Origin: Leptofilum sp050292445
Lineage (GTDB): Bacteria > Chloroflexota > Anaerolineae > Promineifilales > Promineifilaceae
Assembly: GCA_050292445.1 (NCBI GenBank)
Contig: JBNKLQ010000007.1
Coordinates: 1-43,555 of the forward strand
Direction of reading: 5' to 3'
DNA length: 43,555 nucleotides
A model generated the notes under the pieces. That model saw nothing but the letters and a program-made list of their open reading frames with translations, ran no database searches and was not told the origin of the DNA. The position numbers and the translations under genes are program-made. Positions 8,043-15,877 of the stretch are shown piece by piece (within the stretch, counting starts at the first letter, position 1; each line of letters starts with the position of its first letter).

Positions 8043-9830
8043 TTAGTAGACGCGTTCCTTAGGCTCGTAGCGGCCCAGGGTGACAGGTTTGTAATCTAAA
8101 CGATGTCCGCCATCTTCGGTACGGAAGTAGAAGGTGTGTTTTAACCATTCAGCATCGTTGCGCTTTTGGTAATCGTCGCGGGCGTGTCCCCCACGGCTTT
8201 CTGGACGGGCCAGGGCGGAAGCTGCCGTTACTTCGGCCAGTTCTAGCAAGCAGCCTAGTTCCCAGGCTTCCAGCAGATCGGTGTTGAACTTTTGCCCTTT
8301 GTCATCAATCTGGATATTGCGGCTGTACGATTCGATAAGCTCTTTCAGGTCGGAAACGGCCGTACTCATTGTCTCTTCTGTACGGAACACGCCAACGTTG
8401 GCGGTCATCGACTTTTGCATTTTGGTGCGCAGTTCGGTGGCTTTTACGCCGCCGCTGCCGTTGCGAAGCCGCTCAAACTCAGCCATTACTTCGCCGGCAG
8501 GATCGTCTGGCAGGGGCAGCAAATCAGCCTGGTTGCAATACTCAGCCATATGTTTGCCCGAGCGACGGCCAAAGACAACCAGATCGACCAGCGAGTTGGT
8601 GCCTAGCCGGTTAGCGCCGTGTACGGAAACACAGGCACATTCACCAGCGGCATACAGCCCGTCAATCTTGCTGCCATCGACATTGGCCAAAACACGGCCG
8701 TCTACATCCGTAGGAATGCCGCCCATCGCATAATGGGCCGTAGGCTGTACCGGCATTGGTTCCGTGACCGGGTCCACACCCAGATAGGTGCGCGTAAAAT
8801 CAGCAATGTCGGGCAATTTGGCTTCGATATATTCCCGGTCAATGCGGCGGGAATCCCCAGCTTCTTCAAAATAATGATTGACTGTTTCAGGGCGAATATC
8901 CAGATGGATATAATTTTGTCCGTTAATGCCCCGCCCAGCCTGAATTTCCAGGAACATAGCCCGGCTGACAACGTCACGGCTGGCCAAATCTTTAATGGTG
9001 GGGGCGTATTTTTCCATGAAACGCTCACCCTCGCCGTTGATTAGCACGCCGCCCTCACCGCGTACGCCTTCCGTAATGAGCACACCCAGGCGGAAGATGC
9101 CCGTGGGATGGAATTGGAAGAATTCCATATCCTCCAACGGCACGCCACGCCGCAGGCAGATGGCCGCACCGTCACCGGTTAGCGAGTGGGCGTTGGAGGT
9201 GACTTCCCAGCAGCGTCCCCAGCCGCCGGTGGCAAAATGCACTGCTTTGCTGTGGAACACATGAAAATCGCCCGTGCTAATTTCAATGGCCACGACACCG
9301 CGCACCGTGTTGTCCACTCGAATCAAATCCACGACGTGAAACTCATCGAAGAAGTTAACTTTATTTTTGATGCACTGCTGATAAAGTGTTTGCAGAATCA
9401 TGTGGCCAGTCCGGTCGGCGGCGTGGCAGGCGCGCTGCACCGGTTGGCCTGTTTCGTTGTTGGTGTGGCCGCCAAAACGGCGTTGGGAGATGGTGCCGTC
9501 GGGATAGCGGTCGAACGGCAGTCCCATATGTTCCAGCTCAACCACGGTGTCTACTGCTTCTTTACATAAAACATCTACCGCGTCTTGGTCGGCCAAATAG
9601 TCGGACCCTTTCACGGTGTCATAGGCATGCCATTCCCATCTATCTTCTTCCATGTTGCCTAGCGCGGCACCAATACCGCCTTGGGCTGCGCCCGTATGGG
9701 AGCGCGTGGGGTACAGTTTAGAAATGACGGCAACATTGGCGCTTTTGCTGGCGTATAGCGCTGCCATTAATCCGGCGCCGCCTGCACCTACAATAACGGC
9801 GTCGAATGTGTGTGTTTTTACGTTAGCCAT
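8043..9830 (-). CDS. sdhA: Succinate dehydrogenase flavoprotein subunit
   Basis: A 595-residue SdhA, the catalytic subunit oxidising succinate to fumarate. It shows the FAD motif VGAGGAGLMAAL at the N-terminus and the SHTGAAQGG stretch whose His covalently binds FAD. It also has the substrate and capping segments (FHPTGI, HYAMGGIPTDVDGRV) and GANRLGTNSLVDLVVFG near residue 410. Length is normal for the family. It lies between sdhD and sdhB, with a TAGGAT ribosome site. Fumarate reductase is the alternative for this family, but the separate sdhC and sdhD anchors with haem ligands favour succinate:quinone reductase. Confidence 0.96.
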   Translation of the reverse strand: MANVKTHTFDAVIVGAGGAGLMAALYASKSANVAVISKLYPTRSHTGAAQGGIGAALGNMEEDRWEWHAYDTVKGSDYLADQDAVDVLCKEAVDTVVELEHMGLPFDRYPDGTISQRRFGGHTNNETGQPVQRACHAADRTGHMILQTLYQQCIKNKVNFFDEFHVVDLIRVDNTVRGVVAIEISTGDFHVFHSKAVHFATGGWGRCWEVTSNAHSLTGDGAAICLRRGVPLEDMEFFQFHPTGIFRLGVLITEGVRGEGGVLINGEGERFMEKYAPTIKDLASRDVVSRAMFLEIQAGRGINGQNYIHLDIRPETVNHYFEEAGDSRRIDREYIEAKLPDIADFTRTYLGVDPVTEPMPVQPTAHYAMGGIPTDVDGRVLANVDGSKIDGLYAAGECACVSVHGANRLGTNSLVDLVVFGRRSGKHMAEYCNQADLLPLPDDPAGEVMAEFERLRNGSGGVKATELRTKMQKSMTANVGVFRTEETMSTAVSDLKELIESYSRNIQIDDKGQKFNTDLLEAWELGCLLELAEVTAASALARPESRGGHARDDYQKRNDAEWLKHTFYFRTEDGGHRLDYKPVTLGRYEPKERVY

Positions 9831-9851
9831 GTTTATCCTACACTTTTTTAG

Positions 9852-10274
9852 TTAACCGGGTAAATTTTGGGCAGCCTGGCGGGCAGCTTCAGGATTAAAT
9901 GTTGAAATGCCAATCGCGGCCCAAATTAGCGTTGCTACCACAAAAATTGCCAAAATAATGTTGATTGTTTTCATGACGCCAGGATTATGAATGTAATCCT
10001 CTAGCACATTGCGCAGGCCATTGACGCCGTGGGGAATGGCAAACAGGAGCAGGAAGATGTCATATGCTTTCCAGCCCCAAGAGTTCCATTGCTCAGCTAC
10101 AAATATGAGCGTCAAGTTGCCGCTGCTGTTGAGTACATGCTGGATGATCATATGGCCGACGGCCAGAATTAATAATATCAGCCCGGACATGCGCATAAAA
10201 AGGTAGGCATATCGTTCAAAATTGTATTGTACTTGTACTTTGCGGCGGGTAATTGAGGGTGTTGCAGATGTCAT
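9852..10274 (-). CDS. sdhD: Succinate dehydrogenase membrane anchor, SdhD type
   Basis: A 140-residue protein with three membrane helices: LFMRMSGLILLILAVGHMIIQHV, YDIFLLLFAIPHGVNGL and IILAIFVVATLIWAAIGI. The His in LAVGHMIIQH and the His in IPHGVNGLRNVLEDY are the usual axial haem b and quinone-site positions of SdhD. It pairs with SdhC to anchor SdhAB and reduce quinone. It starts 14 bases after sdhC with a GGGAGC ribosome site. Confidence 0.85.
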   Translation of the reverse strand: MTSATPSITRRKVQVQYNFERYAYLFMRMSGLILLILAVGHMIIQHVLNSSGNLTLIFVAEQWNSWGWKAYDIFLLLFAIPHGVNGLRNVLEDYIHNPGVMKTINIILAIFVVATLIWAAIGISTFNPEAARQAAQNLPG

Positions 10275-10288
10275 AACTGTTTGCTCCC

Positions 10289-10735
10289 TTAACCTGTGAA
10301 GTCGCTTACGCGGGGGATTTGCCAGCAGGCGGCACCCAAGCCACCACAGCGGCCCAGAAATTCAACCAACATATAAATGCCGATGGGGATAAATACGGCC
10401 GCAAACAAAACCCAAACAATAGTAGCACTCCGCTGTTGATACTTCCACCATTCCGGTTTGAAGTCCAAAATAGTGATACGAATACCGTTAAAGGCATGAT
10501 ACAAAACGGCCGCCATGACGCCAATTTCGCCAATGGCAAATAAGGGGTGTTTAAACAGTTCCAGTGACCAGGCGTACAGCTCTGGGTAGAAGTTCGCGTT
10601 GGCTGTATCCCAAACATGTATCATCAGAAAGCCTAGAATGGCTAACCCAGATAAACGATGGGCAATCCAACTGTAATGACCACTCTTCCCACGATACCGC
10701 ACACTTTCGCGTATGGTGAGTATTAAAGATGACAT
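10289..10735 (-). CDS. sdhC: Succinate dehydrogenase cytochrome b556 subunit, SdhC type
   Basis: A 148-residue membrane subunit. The N-terminal motif SGHYSWIAHRLSG is the signature of SdhC, followed by IHVWD and a second helix with YHAFNGIRI holding the probable haem ligand His. Three helices are visible. I use the ATG preceded by a very strong ribosome site (GGAGGAAGGAGA). A longer frame exists upstream, but it would place that ribosome site inside the gene. It is the first gene of the sdhCDAB operon. Confidence 0.88.
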   Translation of the reverse strand: MSSLILTIRESVRYRGKSGHYSWIAHRLSGLAILGFLMIHVWDTANANFYPELYAWSLELFKHPLFAIGEIGVMAAVLYHAFNGIRITILDFKPEWWKYQQRSATIVWVLFAAVFIPIGIYMLVEFLGRCGGLGAACWQIPRVSDFTG

Positions 10736-11094
10736 GTATCTCCTTCCTCCACAACTGAGTGGATGTCTTGTAAATGGCATGCCGTTGAATCAATAGGCCC
10801 ACAGAGGATGTAGGGCGTTTACTCAGGTGAGAGCAAACAAACGGCGTTGCCTTCACATGAAAACAAATCGCGCTCATTATAACACGTTTGTTTAGGAACG
10901 TAAGGAATTTTGTAAGGGGATAACGGCTGATTTTTGCGGTATAATTGGACGCGTACACACTGGTACAGGACTCTGTTTTGTGGTTTGTCGGCGCATGAAA
11001 TCTAGGCCGTTTGTCTTATCAATTGATGAACATCGTCAGGTTAGTCTGGCATATGCTTGTCTAGCTTTTGGGCGACTGCTACACTTTAAACTTA
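10736..11094. other. Divergent control region between sdhC and the GNAT-like gene
   Basis: No gene is supported here. It holds the probable sdh promoter on the minus strand and, on the plus strand, a TATAAT at 10940-10945 with no good -35 box, which could serve the GNAT-like operon. The leader between that box and the ATG is about 150 bases and I see no clear regulatory structure in it. Confidence 0.5.
10876..10884 (-). promoter_or_regulatory. Extended -10 promoter of sdhCDAB
   Basis: On the minus strand TGTTATAAT fits an extended -10 element (TGn plus TATAAT), about 140 bases before the sdhC start. The -35 region is weak, as is normal for extended -10 promoters. The same 11 bases GTGTTATAATG recur ahead of the NACHT-like gene. 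Confidence 0.5.
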
Positions 11095-12171
11095 ATGATT
11101 AGACCATTTAACCTACGTGATTTGCCTCTTGTTCATCGGCTGAGTGAGCTTGGCGTTTCTCTTCATACGGAATCTGCCTTGACCAAAAATTTGCATCCCA
11201 CCAGGGGCGCACTTTTTAGTTTGGTGGGTGGTGATTTCCCCACGTATGTTTGGAAATCCGACAAAAATGGGTTGGCAGGCTTTATTCAACTTTGTCTGGA
11301 TGAGGAAAGTGTGCATGCTCATATTTTGTATTTAAGTTCGACGGGCGAGGGGCAAATTGTCAGCGAATCAAACGGCACGGCCGTTTCCAATTCCAATTCT
11401 AACAATGATGAAGTTGTGAATGGCGAACGAGGGTATCAGGTGAATGAAGATGCCTGGCTACCGTTGCTCGATCAAGCCGTTGTGGAAGCAGGTCAACGCG
11501 GCATTCATAGCCTGGTTGCCGAAGTGGATGAAGTCAGCGATGAACTGCCGGTTCTGCGACGGGCGGGCTTTGTCGTTTATACTCGTCAGGATGTTTGGGT
11601 GTTGGCTAATGGTGAAGCTGCCAGCGTCCAGGCAAAAGAAGAAACAAATATCTTAAGACCCCGCCAGGCGGAGGATGATTGGGACATACAGCTATTGTAT
11701 GCCAACACGGTACCTCGCCTGGTTCAGCTAGTGGAGCCAATGCCGCCACTACACGATGGGGCGGGTTGGGTGTTACATGAAGAAAATGAACTAGCTGCCT
11801 TTGTCCATGTCCATGTAGGACCGGTCGCCACCTGGATGCGACTGTTTATTCATCCCAGTGCCGAAGCGCAGGCGGATCAGATTATTACGGCCGTTGTGCG
11901 CCAAACACCAGCGGCAGGCACCCGCCCTATTTATTGCTGCGTGCGTCGCTACCAAAGCTGGGTGCAAACTGCCCTGGAGCGTTCTGGTTTTACCCTATGG
12001 GGCAGTCAGGCCGTGATGGTGAAACACATTGTGCAAAAAGCAACCAGGCCACTTTCGGACCTTTCAGCAGCGTTGGAGGCTCAAGGGATTACCCCAACAG
12101 CCCCATTCATCCGACAATATAAAAAAAAGGAGCTTAAGGAAGCCAAAACAACGCCTCCGGCTCCCGTATAA
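11095..12171 (+). CDS. GNAT-like N-acetyltransferase domain protein (tandem, divergent)
   Basis: About 358 residues. The N-terminal MIRPFNLRDLPLVHRL is the usual opening strand and helix of a GNAT domain, and RRAGFVVYTRQDVWVL near residue 160 looks like the end of such a domain. A second, more degraded copy seems to follow, ending in LERSGFTLWGSQAVMV near residue 310. The acetyl-CoA pyrophosphate loop (Q/RxxGxG/A) is not clear in either copy, so it may bind but not catalyse. An Asn/Ser-rich insert lies near residues 95-110. I start at the ATG; a TTG lies 27 bases upstream. It ends 11 bases before the R3H ATPase gene, so the two are probably co-transcribed. Confidence 0.6.
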   Translation: MIRPFNLRDLPLVHRLSELGVSLHTESALTKNLHPTRGALFSLVGGDFPTYVWKSDKNGLAGFIQLCLDEESVHAHILYLSSTGEGQIVSESNGTAVSNSNSNNDEVVNGERGYQVNEDAWLPLLDQAVVEAGQRGIHSLVAEVDEVSDELPVLRRAGFVVYTRQDVWVLANGEAASVQAKEETNILRPRQAEDDWDIQLLYANTVPRLVQLVEPMPPLHDGAGWVLHEENELAAFVHVHVGPVATWMRLFIHPSAEAQADQIITAVVRQTPAAGTRPIYCCVRRYQSWVQTALERSGFTLWGSQAVMVKHIVQKATRPLSDLSAALEAQGITPTAPFIRQYKKKELKEAKTTPPAPV

Positions 12172-12182
12172 AAAATAAATAC

Positions 12183-13838
12183 ATGAATCTTTCACAAATA
12201 GAACAAGCGAAAGCAGATTTACAAAAACTATTAGTCTTATTACCGGCTCCTCTCGCCGAAAAAATTGAATCAATTGGTCGTGAAGTTGAGTTGCTAGAAG
12301 TTGTTATGGATTTGGGGCGCCAACCAACGGCACGTTACACGGATGGCGAGCTGGTTCTGCGACACGAGGAAGTAACGGTCGCAGACATTGCTGCCGTGGT
12401 CAACGGCATTGGCAATTTTGATGACGACAATCGGGCGGGCATTGCTCGCACCCTGCACCGTATCTCCGGCATTCGCAACCGCAAGGGTGAAGTGGTGGGG
12501 TTAACCTGCCGTGTGGGTCGTGCCGTCTATGGCACCATCGACATCATTGAAGATATTGTGGCTGAGGGGCACAGCATTTTGCTGCTGGGTCGCCCTGGTG
12601 TGGGCAAAACCACAATGCTACGTGAAATGGCCCGCATTCTGGCCGAAAAGCGGCGCGTGGTGATTGTTGATACCTCCAATGAGATTGGAGGCGATGGCGA
12701 TATTCCCCATCCTGCCGTGGGCCACGCCCGCCGGATGCAAGTGCCACGCCCTTCCCATCAGCATGAAACGATGATTGAGGCGGTGGAAAATCACAATCCT
12801 GAAGTGATCATCATTGATGAGATCGGTCGGGAGCGTGAAGCTGCTGCGGCCCGCACCATTAATGAGCGGGCAGTGCAGCTTATTGGCACAGCTCATGGCA
12901 ACACATTGGAAAACCTGTTGCTCAACCCTACCTTATCTGATCTGGTGGGTGGCATTGAGAGCGTGACGCTATCTGATGACGAAGCACGACGGCGTGGCAC
13001 GCAGAAAACTGTGTTGGAGCGGCGTGCCCCTCCCACTTTTGATGTGCTCATCGAGATTCAGGATCGTGAGAAGCTGTTGGTGCATCCCGATGTGACGGCG
13101 TCCGTGGATTCGATGCTGCGCGGTCAACCATTCCGCGTAGAGTTCCGCTCACGCGACGAGGCAGGCCAGGTGCAGGTAGAGCAGCAGAACGCGATGGTAA
13201 CCTCCGCAGCGGTAACTGGGCGGCGTGATGCTGGTCCCCGCAGAGAGAAGACGCGTGAGGATAGGAACGGCCGTATCTTCACCAATGGTAGCGGCCGTAC
13301 CAACGATGGCAAGCAGGCTGCGGCCTTGCCCACAGAACCGGTGCCCTTCGAAGAAGAATCGGACACACTTCACGTATTTGCTTATGGCGTGGCCCGCAAT
13401 CGGCTTATCCAGGCAGCCAAGCGGCTTAAGGTACATATTACCCTGGTCAACACCCTGCCAGAAGCAGATGTGCTGGTGACGCTAAAAAGCTATTATCGCA
13501 AGCGGCGGCAACTCGTCAACGATGCCGAACGGCGGCGTACCCCAGTTTATGTGCTGCGGGCCAACACCACCAATCAGATGGAAAGCTTCTTGATTCAGGT
13601 CATGGATCTGGATGCATCCAATTCCGCCGATCCGTTTGAGGCAGCTATTGCCGAGGCGGAGCGTGGCATTGAACTGATTCAGGCCGGGCAAGCCTCTGTG
13701 GATTTACGGCCGGTTGGTTCGGCCATTCGTCGCTATCAGCACCAGCTGGTGCGCCAGGCAAAATTGGTTTCGCACAGCTATGGTAAAGAACCTAACCGAT
13801 ACGTGCGCATTTTCAGCGCCAGCCGCAACAACAAATAA
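12183..13838 (+). CDS. Ycf45/SpoIIIAA-type AAA ATPase with C-terminal R3H domain
   Basis: A 551-residue protein. The ATPase core has Walker A GRPGVGKTT at residues 136-144, a switch segment VDTSNEIGGDGDIPHPAVG, and Walker B VIIIDEIG at 208-215, followed by TAHGNTLENLLLNP. These are typical of the SpoIIIAA/Ycf45 group related to secretion ATPases. A basic linker rich in Arg (residues about 345-390) leads to a C-terminal region (RPVGSAIRRYQHQLVRQAKLVSHSYG) matching the R3H single-stranded nucleic acid-binding motif. Known relatives in cyanobacteria and plastids are uncharacterised in detail. No sporulation genes surround it, so a sporulation role is unlikely. It lies upstream of tmk. Confidence 0.85.
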   Translation: MNLSQIEQAKADLQKLLVLLPAPLAEKIESIGREVELLEVVMDLGRQPTARYTDGELVLRHEEVTVADIAAVVNGIGNFDDDNRAGIARTLHRISGIRNRKGEVVGLTCRVGRAVYGTIDIIEDIVAEGHSILLLGRPGVGKTTMLREMARILAEKRRVVIVDTSNEIGGDGDIPHPAVGHARRMQVPRPSHQHETMIEAVENHNPEVIIIDEIGREREAAAARTINERAVQLIGTAHGNTLENLLLNPTLSDLVGGIESVTLSDDEARRRGTQKTVLERRAPPTFDVLIEIQDREKLLVHPDVTASVDSMLRGQPFRVEFRSRDEAGQVQVEQQNAMVTSAAVTGRRDAGPRREKTREDRNGRIFTNGSGRTNDGKQAAALPTEPVPFEEESDTLHVFAYGVARNRLIQAAKRLKVHITLVNTLPEADVLVTLKSYYRKRRQLVNDAERRRTPVYVLRANTTNQMESFLIQVMDLDASNSADPFEAAIAEAERGIELIQAGQASVDLRPVGSAIRRYQHQLVRQAKLVSHSYGKEPNRYVRIFSASRNNK

Positions 13839-13844
13839 AAATTA

Positions 13845-13899
13845 TTTCCCCCGGAAACTGTTTCCAGGCGCATTGGCCAATCTGTGAGTTTCCGGGAAA
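13845..13899. repeat. Imperfect inverted repeat between the R3H ATPase gene and tmk
   Basis: CCCGGAAACT and AGTTTCCGGG form perfect arms, extended by TTT/AAA after two unpaired cytosines, with a loop of about 27 bases. The left arm can also fold on itself (GGAAACTGTTTCC). There is no T-run, so it is more likely a processing or attenuator structure than a terminator. Confidence 0.5.
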
Positions 13900-13919
13900 A
13901 TTAGATCAGGGATTTGTGC

Positions 13920-14564
13920 ATGTTTGTAACGTTTGAAGGCCCAGAGGGCAGCGGGAAATCTAGCCAGATTGCTCTACTGGCCTCTTTTTTACAGGAGCGT
14001 GGTTTTACGGTAGTTACCACGCGTGAGCCGGGCGGGACGCCTATTGGGGATGAGATTCGGGCTTGTTTGCATAATGTGGCCAACACGGCGATGACACCAA
14101 CGGCCGAGATGCTGCTGTATTCGGCATCGCGGGCGCAGTTGGTGGGTGAATTGATACGGCCGTCTCTTGCCGCAGGTCATATCGTTTTGTGTGATCGTTA
14201 TGCCGATAGCACCTTGGCTTACCAGGGATACGGCCGTAGCCTCAATCTGGCGCATCTGCGCCAGGTGACTCAAATTGCCACAGGTGGTCTAATACCAGAC
14301 CTGACATTTTTCCTGGACATTGACGTGGAACGGGGGTTAGCGCGCCGCACAAATGGCGGATTGGAGATGAATCGCCTGGACCTGGAAGCGGTGCAGTTCC
14401 ATCAGCGTGTGCGTGAGGGGTACCGTCAGCTTATTGCTGAAGACCCCAGTCGCTGGGAAATTGTTGATGCGGATCGACCCATAACGGCCGTTCAGCAAGA
14501 TTTACAAAAAACGTTATTGGCTCATCTGGAAGCAGTTCGTAGCGAACTGCCCATTCGCAAATAA
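13920..14564 (+). CDS. tmk: Thymidylate kinase
   Basis: A 214-residue enzyme phosphorylating dTMP to dTDP for DNA synthesis. It has the P-loop FEGPEGSGKSSQ near the start, the TREPGGTPIGDEIR segment that binds dTMP, and CDRYADSTLAYQGYGR, the DRY motif of the family. The LID region contains ARRTNGG. Length is normal. I use the ATG with AGGGA upstream rather than the TTG six bases earlier. The probable partner gmk follows about 0.6 kb downstream, with an oppositely oriented FmdB gene between them. Confidence 0.95.
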   Translation: MFVTFEGPEGSGKSSQIALLASFLQERGFTVVTTREPGGTPIGDEIRACLHNVANTAMTPTAEMLLYSASRAQLVGELIRPSLAAGHIVLCDRYADSTLAYQGYGRSLNLAHLRQVTQIATGGLIPDLTFFLDIDVERGLARRTNGGLEMNRLDLEAVQFHQRVREGYRQLIAEDPSRWEIVDADRPITAVQQDLQKTLLAHLEAVRSELPIRK

Positions 14565-14587
14565 GTTAACAGAATTGGCGAATGGGC
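14549..14587 (+). terminator. Possible hairpin at the end of tmk
   Basis: GCCCATTCGC at the end of tmk pairs perfectly with GCGAATGGGC past the stop, around a 19-base loop. A second perfect hairpin (GCAGTTCG/CGAACTGC) sits just before it inside the coding end. There is no T-run, so termination is uncertain. Confidence 0.35.
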
Positions 14588-14633
14588 TTAAAGTAGCCGT
14601 TTGGTTCCAAATCGCTCTGTCACTACCGAACGA

Positions 14634-15023
14634 CTACTCACTGATTTCATTCGATGAATCTAAGCCTGCTGCCAGATCGGGCATGGATTGTTCAATTGCT
14701 TCTGGTGATTCGCCCTTTTCCAACCGATCGACGACCTCGTTAAACTCATCCCCTAAATCTTCGCCCATTTCCTTCCCCATTTTGCGCATGAATTTACCCA
14801 AAGACCGGGGATCGTCTTCATCTATACCAGCCAGATCGCCTTCCATTATGTTGTCCAGACGGCTATCTTCTGATTTGGCAACAGCCACGCGGCTAATACG
14901 GCGTTTAATTTCCAGGCTGCCGCATTTTGGGCAGATGGGTTGGACCTTGCCATACTCACTGTATGAAAATTGTAGTCGGGCCGGTTTGCCACACGCTTGG
15001 CAGCGATAATCGTAAAAAGGCAT
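14634..15023 (-). CDS. FmdB-family zinc ribbon protein
   Basis: A 129-residue protein opening with MPFYDYRCQACGK and a second pair CPKC near residue 31, which is the FmdB/CxxC_CxxC_SSSS zinc ribbon. The remaining 90 residues are acidic and helical, with DEDDPRSLGKFMRKMGKEMGEDLGDEF, and have no recognised fold. Members of this family are often proposed transcription regulators, but function is not established. It lies convergent to tmk and divergent from gmk, with its own promoter. Confidence 0.85.
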   Translation of the reverse strand: MPFYDYRCQACGKPARLQFSYSEYGKVQPICPKCGSLEIKRRISRVAVAKSEDSRLDNIMEGDLAGIDEDDPRSLGKFMRKMGKEMGEDLGDEFNEVVDRLEKGESPEAIEQSMPDLAAGLDSSNEISE

Positions 15024-15075
15024 GGTATTGGTTTCCTTCGGTATTAAACTTGTGATCAGCGATCATGTTGTAGTT

Positions 15076-15104
15076 ATTATACGGGTCATTATGTGGGTCA
15101 TCAA
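15076..15104 (-). promoter_or_regulatory. Promoter of the FmdB-family gene
   Basis: On the minus strand TTGATG and TATAAT are 17 bases apart, a good sigma-70-type match, ending about 50 bases before the start codon. A direct repeat GGGTCAT (plus strand) lies between the boxes and could bind a regulator. An ACGGCCGT palindrome abuts the -35 box. Confidence 0.55.
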
Positions 15105-15147
15105 ACGGCCGTACCCTATTCATCAGCAATTATAAAAAGAGGTTATT

Positions 15148-15771
15148 GTGGTAGAAGAAAGCTTGTATCTAAAAGAAAATTATCCCAAACTCATTGTCAT
15201 TTCCGGCCCATCTGGGGTGGGCAAGGACACCATCGCCCGCAACCTGATTGATTCAGATCCGGACCGTTTTTACTTTGTGGTGACAGCCACTACCCGGCCC
15301 CCCCGCGTAGGTGAAACACATGGTGTCGATTACTTTTTCTTTAGCAACGATGAATTTGCTGAAATGATTGAGAATAATGAGCTACTGGAATATGCCGTTG
15401 TTTACAACGATTACAAAGGCATTCCCAAGCAGCAAATCCGGGATGCCCTCAATAGTGGCCGGGATGTCATTATGCGGGTGGATGTTCAAGGAGCGGCCAC
15501 GGTGCGAAAGATTATTCCCAATGCCATTTCCGTTTTTCTGACCACAGAAACGGAATCTGAGCTGGTGCGCCGTTTGCGAGAGCGCAAGTCAGAAACGGCC
15601 GAAGGTCTCAATTTGCGTATCGCTGCTGCTCGGCAGGAGATGAAGCGAATTCAAGAATTTGATTATTGGGTAATCAATGCGGAAGATCGGCAGGAGCGGG
15701 CGGTACGGGAGATTCTAAGCATTATCGAAGCCGCCCACTGCCAGGTGAAACAGAAGCCGATCCTGCTGTAG
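15148..15771 (+). CDS. gmk: Guanylate kinase
   Basis: A 207-residue enzyme converting GMP to GDP. It shows the P-loop VISGPSGVGKDTIAR, the GMP-binding TTRPPRVGETHGVDYFF, and the conserved EYAVVYNDYKGIPKQQ and DVQGAATVRK segments. Length is normal. It starts with GTG, preceded by AAAGAGGT. The neighbouring tmk gives a nucleotide kinase pairing that makes sense for DNA and RNA precursor supply. Confidence 0.95.
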   Translation: MVEESLYLKENYPKLIVISGPSGVGKDTIARNLIDSDPDRFYFVVTATTRPPRVGETHGVDYFFFSNDEFAEMIENNELLEYAVVYNDYKGIPKQQIRDALNSGRDVIMRVDVQGAATVRKIIPNAISVFLTTETESELVRRLRERKSETAEGLNLRIAAARQEMKRIQEFDYWVINAEDRQERAVREILSIIEAAHCQVKQKPILL

Positions 15772-15800
15772 GTCTCCACTGGACATGGCCAACAATAAGA

Positions 15801-15840
15801 AAAAGCGGGTTGACAATTCATTGCCAACCCGCTTTTGTTT
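15801..15840. terminator. Bidirectional terminator between gmk and the subtilase gene
   Basis: AAAAGCGGGTTG and CAACCCGCTTTT are perfect 12-bp arms around an 11-base loop, with T-rich sequence after the right arm and A-rich sequence before the left arm. It serves the two convergent genes. Confidence 0.85.
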
Positions 15841-15877
15841 TACTTTACGAGCAGCCTAACGCTGCAAGTTAGAACTG

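Noticed and set aside
10551..10958. Minus-strand open frame overlapping sdhC and its promoter
   Set aside because: It is a shadow of sdhC in another frame; it covers the extended -10 box and has no family resemblance.
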